Assembly (NCBI GenBank): GCA_025451875.1
Contig: JANWJQ010000131.1
Coordinates: forward strand, 1 to 37,241
From: Rhizomicrobium sp.
GTDB taxonomy: Bacteria > Pseudomonadota > Alphaproteobacteria > Micropepsales > Micropepsaceae
Direction: 5' to 3'
DNA length: 37,241 nt
Part shown: piece by piece, positions 33,519-37,241 of the stretch
Numbering within the stretch: position 1 is the stretch's first letter
Layout of the letters: the number at the start of each line of letters is the position of its first letter
Notes under the pieces: generated by a model
What the model saw: the letters and a program-made list of their open reading frames with translations, nothing else
Databases searched by the model: none
Told to the model about the DNA's origin: nothing
Made by a program: the position numbers and the translations under genes

Positions 33519-34127
33519 ATGGTTGGCCAGATCTTTGACGCAGCGGCAAACCAGAGCGCGGTGTGGGCCGTCATTTTGGGCGCGATGCTGGCAACGGCGG
33601 GCGGTTTCGTCGCCACGCAGATGGAACGCTATGTCGAGCATCGCCGCCGCGAACGCAATGCGGCGCTGTTCTTCGGCGAATTGCTGACGACGCTGCAGAT
33701 CATCCTTTATCACGCCCACAATGCGCATGGCCGCGGCGACCCGTTCGGGCCGATCACACTTCGAATGCTCAAATCCGCGCGTAAGGAAATCGACATCTAC
33801 GATCGCAATCGCGAGACGCTATTCGATCTGCGCCACGGCGATCTGCGCGCGCGAATCCAGAATCTCATCATCCGCATCGCCATGCCGATCGAAGGCGTGT
33901 TCGACGCGACGGACGAGATCCTGCGCTGCCAGGATCAGTTGCGCGACGCCGGCGCCATTCCGCGTCCCGATCTTGAAGGGCGCGTGGAATCGCTCCGGCA
34001 GCAGCGCGACAGCGGCTATGAATTCATCATGGAAACGGTGGAAGCCCTGCCCTCGATTATCGGCGATCTGGAACCTTTGGCGCATCAGAGCTTCCGCAAG
34101 CTCGGCGAAATCGGGCGCAATATCTGA
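33519..34127 (+). CDS. Membrane-anchored hypothetical protein with helical cytoplasmic domain
   Basis: The 202-aa product has one N-terminal membrane helix (AVWAVILGAMLATAGGFVA, about 14-32) followed by a basic-rich stop-transfer segment (EHRRRERN). The remaining about 150 residues are hydrophilic and strongly helical: ALFFGELLTTLQIILYHAH, ARIQNLIIRIAMPIEGVFD, RVESLRQQRDSGYEFIMETVEAL. The basic segment after the helix suggests the C-terminal domain is cytoplasmic. I do not recognise a family. It precedes the uup-like ABC-F gene by 43 bp on the same strand, so co-transcription is possible. The ATG follows GGGGTGGGAC. Confidence 0.78.
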   Translation: MVGQIFDAAANQSAVWAVILGAMLATAGGFVATQMERYVEHRRRERNAALFFGELLTTLQIILYHAHNAHGRGDPFGPITLRMLKSARKEIDIYDRNRETLFDLRHGDLRARIQNLIIRIAMPIEGVFDATDEILRCQDQLRDAGAIPRPDLEGRVESLRQQRDSGYEFIMETVEALPSIIGDLEPLAHQSFRKLGEIGRNI

Positions 34128-34170
34128 GCGGGTTGCCCGCGCGCGAGGGGTGCCATAAGAACCGGCCCCG

Positions 34171-35979
34171 ATGGCCGCCCCACTTCTCACCTTGCAGAAC
34201 ATCAAGCTTCGCTTCGGCAACACGCAGTTGCTGGATGGCGCGGAACTGTCCGTCAGCGCGGGCGAGCGGTTGTGCCTGGTCGGCCGCAACGGTTCGGGCA
34301 AATCCACACTGCTGAAGATCGCCGCCGGCCTGATCGAGCCGGACCACGGCACGCGCTTCGCGCAGCCGGGCGCGGTGATCCGTTACCTGCCGCAGGAACC
34401 GAACCTCGCGGGCTTCGCCACGACGCGCGACTATGTCGAGGCGGGATTGGGCGAAGGTTACGACTCCAACCGCACCTACTATCTGCTCGGCAAGCTGGGC
34501 CTCTCGGGCGACGAAGACCCCGCGCATTTGTCGGGAGGCGAGGCGCGGCGAACGGCATTGGCGCGCGCCCTGGCGCCGGAACCGGATATTCTTCTCCTGG
34601 ACGAACCCACCAACCATCTCGATCTTCCCGCCATCGAATGGTTGGAAGGCGAACTGCAAGCGCAGCGCGGCGCGCTGGTGCTCATCAGCCATGACCGGCG
34701 CTTCCTCGAAGACCTGTCGCGCGCGACGGTGTGGCTGGATCGCGGCGAGACGCGGCGGCTCGAACAGAGTTTCGCGCATTTCGAAAACTGGCGCGACGGG
34801 GTGCTCGAGCAGGAAGAGATCGAACGCCACAAGCTCGATCGCAAGATCGCGATGGAAGAAGACTGGGTGCGCTATGGCGTGAGCGGCCGGCGCAAGCGCA
34901 ACGTCAAGCGCATGGCCGATCTGCGTTCGCTGCGACAGGGCCGGCGCGAGCAGCTGCGTGTCGCGGGGCAGGTGAACCTCACCGTCAGCGAAGCGGAAGG
35001 TGGCGGCACGCGGGTGATCGACGCGAAGGGTATTTCCAAATCCTTCGGCGATCGGCTGATCGTCGGAAATTTCTCGGTGCGCATTCATCGCGGCAATCGC
35101 GTGGGCGTGGTGGGCGCGAATGGTGCGGGCAAGACCACGCTGCTGAACATGCTCATAGGCAAGCTGAAGCCCGACACTGGCAACGTGAAGATCGGCACCA
35201 ATGTCGTGATGGCCGCGCTGGATCAGAACCGCGTGACGCTGGAACCGGAAACGATGGTCAGCGCCGTCCTGACCGGCGGCAGCGGCGACACGGTATTCGT
35301 CGGCGGCGAGCCGCGCCATGTCACAAGCTATCTGAAGGACTTTCTCTTCACGCCCGCGCAGGCGCGCTCGCCGGTAAAAGTTCTCTCCGGCGGTGAGCGC
35401 GCACGGTTGTTGCTGGCGCGCGTGCTGGCGGCGCCGTCGAACCTGCTGGTGCTGGACGAACCGACCAACGATCTCGATCTGGAAACGCTCGATCTTCTAG
35501 AAGAGATGATCGCCAATTATCCCGGCACGGTGCTGGTGGTGAGCCATGACCGCGATTTCCTCGACCGCGTGGCGACCAGCGTGCTGATGGCGGAGGGCGA
35601 AGGCCGGTTCACCGAATATGCCGGCGGCTACAGCGATATGGTCGCGCAACGGGGCGACGGCGTGGAGGCGCGGCAGGCTCCAAAGCCGAAAGCGGAAAAA
35701 TCCGCGCCCAAGCCGCGCGTGAAATCCGATGCACCGGCGACGAAGCTGACCTTCAAGGACAAGCACGCACTGGAAACGCTTCCCGCGCGCATGACGGCGC
35801 TGGAAAAGGAAATCGGCGCGCTGCACGAAACACTCGCGGACAGCGCGCTCTATGCGCGCGACCCCAAGAAGTTCGCGGACGCTTCGGCGAAGCTGGAAAA
35901 GGCGCAGGCTGAATTGTCGGCTTCGGAAGAACGCTGGCTGGAGTTGGAAATGCTGCGCGAGGAATTGGAGAAACAATAA
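34171..35979 (+). CDS. uup: ABC-F family ATPase, Uup type
   Basis: The 602-aa soluble product has two ABC ATPase domains and no membrane segments. Domain 1 has Walker A GRNGSGKST (38-46), signature LSGGEARRTALARAL and Walker B ILLLDEPTNHLD. Domain 2 has GANGAGKTT, LSGGERARLLLARVL and LLVLDEPTNDLD. The linker carries the positively charged GRRKRNVKRMADLRSLRQGR segment expected for ribosome contact. The C terminus, after a Lys/Pro/Ala-rich stretch, is a coiled coil (MTALEKEIGALHETL; KLEKAQAELSASEERWLELE), which is the Uup C-terminal domain. ABC-F proteins act on the ribosome E site; Uup is also linked to DNA integrity. Its stop lies 1 bp before the inverted-repeat element. Confidence 0.93.
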   Translation: MAAPLLTLQNIKLRFGNTQLLDGAELSVSAGERLCLVGRNGSGKSTLLKIAAGLIEPDHGTRFAQPGAVIRYLPQEPNLAGFATTRDYVEAGLGEGYDSNRTYYLLGKLGLSGDEDPAHLSGGEARRTALARALAPEPDILLLDEPTNHLDLPAIEWLEGELQAQRGALVLISHDRRFLEDLSRATVWLDRGETRRLEQSFAHFENWRDGVLEQEEIERHKLDRKIAMEEDWVRYGVSGRRKRNVKRMADLRSLRQGRREQLRVAGQVNLTVSEAEGGGTRVIDAKGISKSFGDRLIVGNFSVRIHRGNRVGVVGANGAGKTTLLNMLIGKLKPDTGNVKIGTNVVMAALDQNRVTLEPETMVSAVLTGGSGDTVFVGGEPRHVTSYLKDFLFTPAQARSPVKVLSGGERARLLLARVLAAPSNLLVLDEPTNDLDLETLDLLEEMIANYPGTVLVVSHDRDFLDRVATSVLMAEGEGRFTEYAGGYSDMVAQRGDGVEARQAPKPKAEKSAPKPRVKSDAPATKLTFKDKHALETLPARMTALEKEIGALHETLADSALYARDPKKFADASAKLEKAQAELSASEERWLELEMLREELEKQ

Positions 35980-35980
35980 C

Positions 35981-36143
35981 TGTCATCCCGGGCGAGCCGA
36001 GCAACGCGAGGCGAGGGAAGGGACCCAGATATTTCCAATTCTGTGACATCGGACGTTGAGATAAATTACTCGAAGCAGTCCTCGGGGTGACCACCTGGGT
36101 CCCCTTCCCCTCGCTCCCTTCGGTCGCTCGGCCGGGGATGACA
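35981..36143. repeat. Intergenic inverted-repeat element (TGTCATCCC...GGGATGACA)
   Basis: The left arm (35981-36028) begins TGTCATCCCGGGCGAGC and ends GGGACCCAG. The right arm (36094-36143) is its imperfect reverse complement, beginning CTGGGTCCCC and ending GGGGATGACA. The arms are about 48-50 nt around a 65-bp centre. It fills the gap between the convergent uup and dusB genes and starts 1 bp after the uup stop. The layout is that of the non-coding palindromic repeats scattered between genes in many Alphaproteobacteria. The transcript would fold into a very stable hairpin and could act as the terminator for both genes. No other copy is in this window. Confidence 0.8.
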
Positions 36144-36150
36144 GGTTGTA

Positions 36151-37158
36151 TTAAGCGGCGAGTTTGAACCTCTCGCTCAGCCACAGCTCAGTCAACGCCG
36201 TCTCAACTTCTTTTGCTGACGTCATCTGGCACAACTGCGCACGCGCGGCGCGGCGGGCTTCCGTGTTTTCGGGACGCGGCGCGTTTTCGATGTACCAGCC
36301 CAGATGCTTGCGGAAGATCTTGAGTCCGTGCTTCTCGCCGTAGAAATCCAAGCTGTCCCGCAGATGGTCGAGCGCAATGGCGAGGCGCTCTTCCTGCGAC
36401 GGTTCTTCCATCGCGCCACCGTCGAGAGCCCGTTCGATGGCCGACGCGATCCATGGCTTTCCGTAGGCGCCACGTCCGATCATCACGGCATCGGCCTTCG
36501 ATTGCGCAAGCGCATCGCGCGCGCTTTGAGCGTCCACGATGTCGCCATTGACGATCACCGGGATGGACACGGCGGCCTTCACATCCGCCACCGCGCGCCA
36601 GTCGGCGACGCCCTTGTAGAACTGACAACGTGTCCGGCCATGCACGGTGATCGCTTTCACGCCCGCGCGTTCGGCCATTGCCGCGATTTCGGGCGCGTTG
36701 CGGCTACTGTCGTCCCAACCAAGACGCATTTTCAACGTGACCGGGCGCGATGTTCCGTTCACCGCCGCTTCGATCAGGCGCAACGCAAGCTCGGGATCGC
36801 GCATCAGTGCCGATCCGGACAGCACACCCGTCACTTCTTTGGCGGGGCAACCCATATTGAAGTCGATGATGTCCGCGCCCGCCTGTTCGGCCAGCTTCGC
36901 GCCCGCTGCGATCCAGTGCGGCTCGCGGCCGACAAGCTGGATCACCATCAACGGCAACCCGTCGCCCACCGCCGCGCGGCGCACGACATCCGGCCGCCCG
37001 CGCGCGAATGCATCGCAGGCGACCATCTCCGTCGCGACATACGCGGCGCCCTGTTTGGACGCCGCGCGCCGGAACGGAAGATCGGAGACGCCCGTCATCG
37101 GCGCGGTCAGAACGCGACCGGGTATTTGTACGCCGCCGATGTCGAGCGTCTGTTTCAC
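36151..37158 (-). CDS. dusB: tRNA-dihydrouridine synthase, DusB-like
   Basis: The 335-aa product is an FMN flavoenzyme that reduces uridines in tRNA to dihydrouridine with NADPH. It has the N-terminal TIM barrel with VLTAPMTGVSDLPFR (17-30), the catalytic C104 in DFNMGCPAKEV, LKMRLGWDD, ITVHGRTRCQFYKGVADW (FMN phosphate and tRNA contact) and PVIVNGDI. The GRGAYGKPW loop and a C-terminal helical domain follow. The start is GTG at 37158, overlapping the upstream FKBP stop as GTGA. In many alphaproteobacteria dusB precedes the ntrBC genes; here what follows downstream is the inverted-repeat element and uup. Confidence 0.94.
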   Translation of the reverse strand: MKQTLDIGGVQIPGRVLTAPMTGVSDLPFRRAASKQGAAYVATEMVACDAFARGRPDVVRRAAVGDGLPLMVIQLVGREPHWIAAGAKLAEQAGADIIDFNMGCPAKEVTGVLSGSALMRDPELALRLIEAAVNGTSRPVTLKMRLGWDDSSRNAPEIAAMAERAGVKAITVHGRTRCQFYKGVADWRAVADVKAAVSIPVIVNGDIVDAQSARDALAQSKADAVMIGRGAYGKPWIASAIERALDGGAMEEPSQEERLAIALDHLRDSLDFYGEKHGLKIFRKHLGWYIENAPRPENTEARRAARAQLCQMTSAKEVETALTELWLSERFKLAA

Positions 37159-37241
37159 TGTTGCGGCGGAGGAGTCGGCTGAACGGAGATCAGCGTCATG
37201 TCGAACACCAGCGTCTGGTTCGGGCCGATGGCGCTGCCGGC
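37155..37241 (-). CDS. FKBP-type peptidyl-prolyl isomerase, C-terminal end (truncated by window edge)
   Basis: Only the last 28 codons plus stop are in the window, entering from the right edge in frame. The peptide GSAIGPNQTLVFDMTLISV matches the final FKBP strands (classically 'IPPNATLVFDVELL'). A proline/glutamine tail (QPTPPPQQ) follows. FKBP proteins catalyse proline isomerisation during folding. The TGA overlaps the GTG start of dusB, indicating translational coupling. Location and length of the full protein cannot be judged. Confidence 0.72.
   Translation of the reverse strand, partial: AGSAIGPNQTLVFDMTLISVQPTPPPQQ

Overview
The window is compact, high-GC DNA with the gene content of a free-living aerobic alphaproteobacterium. 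The clearest lineage marker is an ECF11-type sigma factor with a ChrR-type zinc anti-sigma factor, as in Rhodobacter. The order cannot be fixed by reading alone; a Rhizomicrobium/Caulobacter-like lineage is a guess. There are 34 protein genes, two of them cut by the window edges (a TonB-dependent receptor on the left and an FKBP-type prolyl isomerase on the right). I see no tRNA, rRNA, CRISPR array, insertion sequence or prophage.

Layout. 1-2.3 kb: receptor end and an acyl-CoA dehydrogenase. 2.3-7.05 kb: a lipid-stress island. The minus operon flavoprotein > DUF1365 > cyclopropane-fatty-acid-synthase-like methyltransferase is coupled by ATGA and GTGA overlaps. It diverges from rpoE-chrR across two back-to-back TGATCC-N18-TA promoters. 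7.1-11.9 kb: aldo/keto reductase, outer-membrane efflux lipoprotein, a 0.6-kb gene-free stretch, a TPR protein, a DUF486 membrane protein and a lipoprotein. 12-17.4 kb: aspartate aminotransferase, a Tat-exported beta-carbonic-anhydrase-like protein, an EF-G-like GTPase with an altered catalytic His, a zinc metallopeptidase and Dps. 17.4-20.6 kb: a candidate small RNA, then lysR, trxB and an ELM1-like gene on the minus strand.

20.6-28.3 kb: an Lrp regulator, an MFS transporter with a large periplasmic insertion, a PAS protein, an amino-acid permease, an amidohydrolase, a VOC protein, a 58-aa hydrophilic protein with its own terminator, and an APH-fold kinase. 28.4-34.1 kb: an acetyl-CoA hydrolase/CoA-transferase > quinone reductase > metallophosphoesterase operon, an oppositely oriented second reductase, and a membrane-anchored unknown. 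34.2-37.2 kb: Uup-type ABC-F ATPase, a 163-bp inverted-repeat element, dusB and the FKBP end.

Best candidates for something new. (1) At 17422-17559 on the minus strand I read a small RNA of about 138 nt. It has a sigma-32-like promoter, hairpins with C-rich anti-Shine-Dalgarno loops and a strong terminator, placed between dps and lysR-trxB. (2) At 5663-5732 there is a symmetric divergent ECF11 promoter pair joining the sigma/anti-sigma genes to a lipid-modifying operon. Similar Rhodobacter genes are reported to be both RpoE targets and needed for ChrR turnover, which would make this a feedback loop. (3) Seven of ten convergent gene pairs end within 4 bp of each other. The three exceptions hold the small RNA, an intrinsic terminator and the inverted-repeat element.
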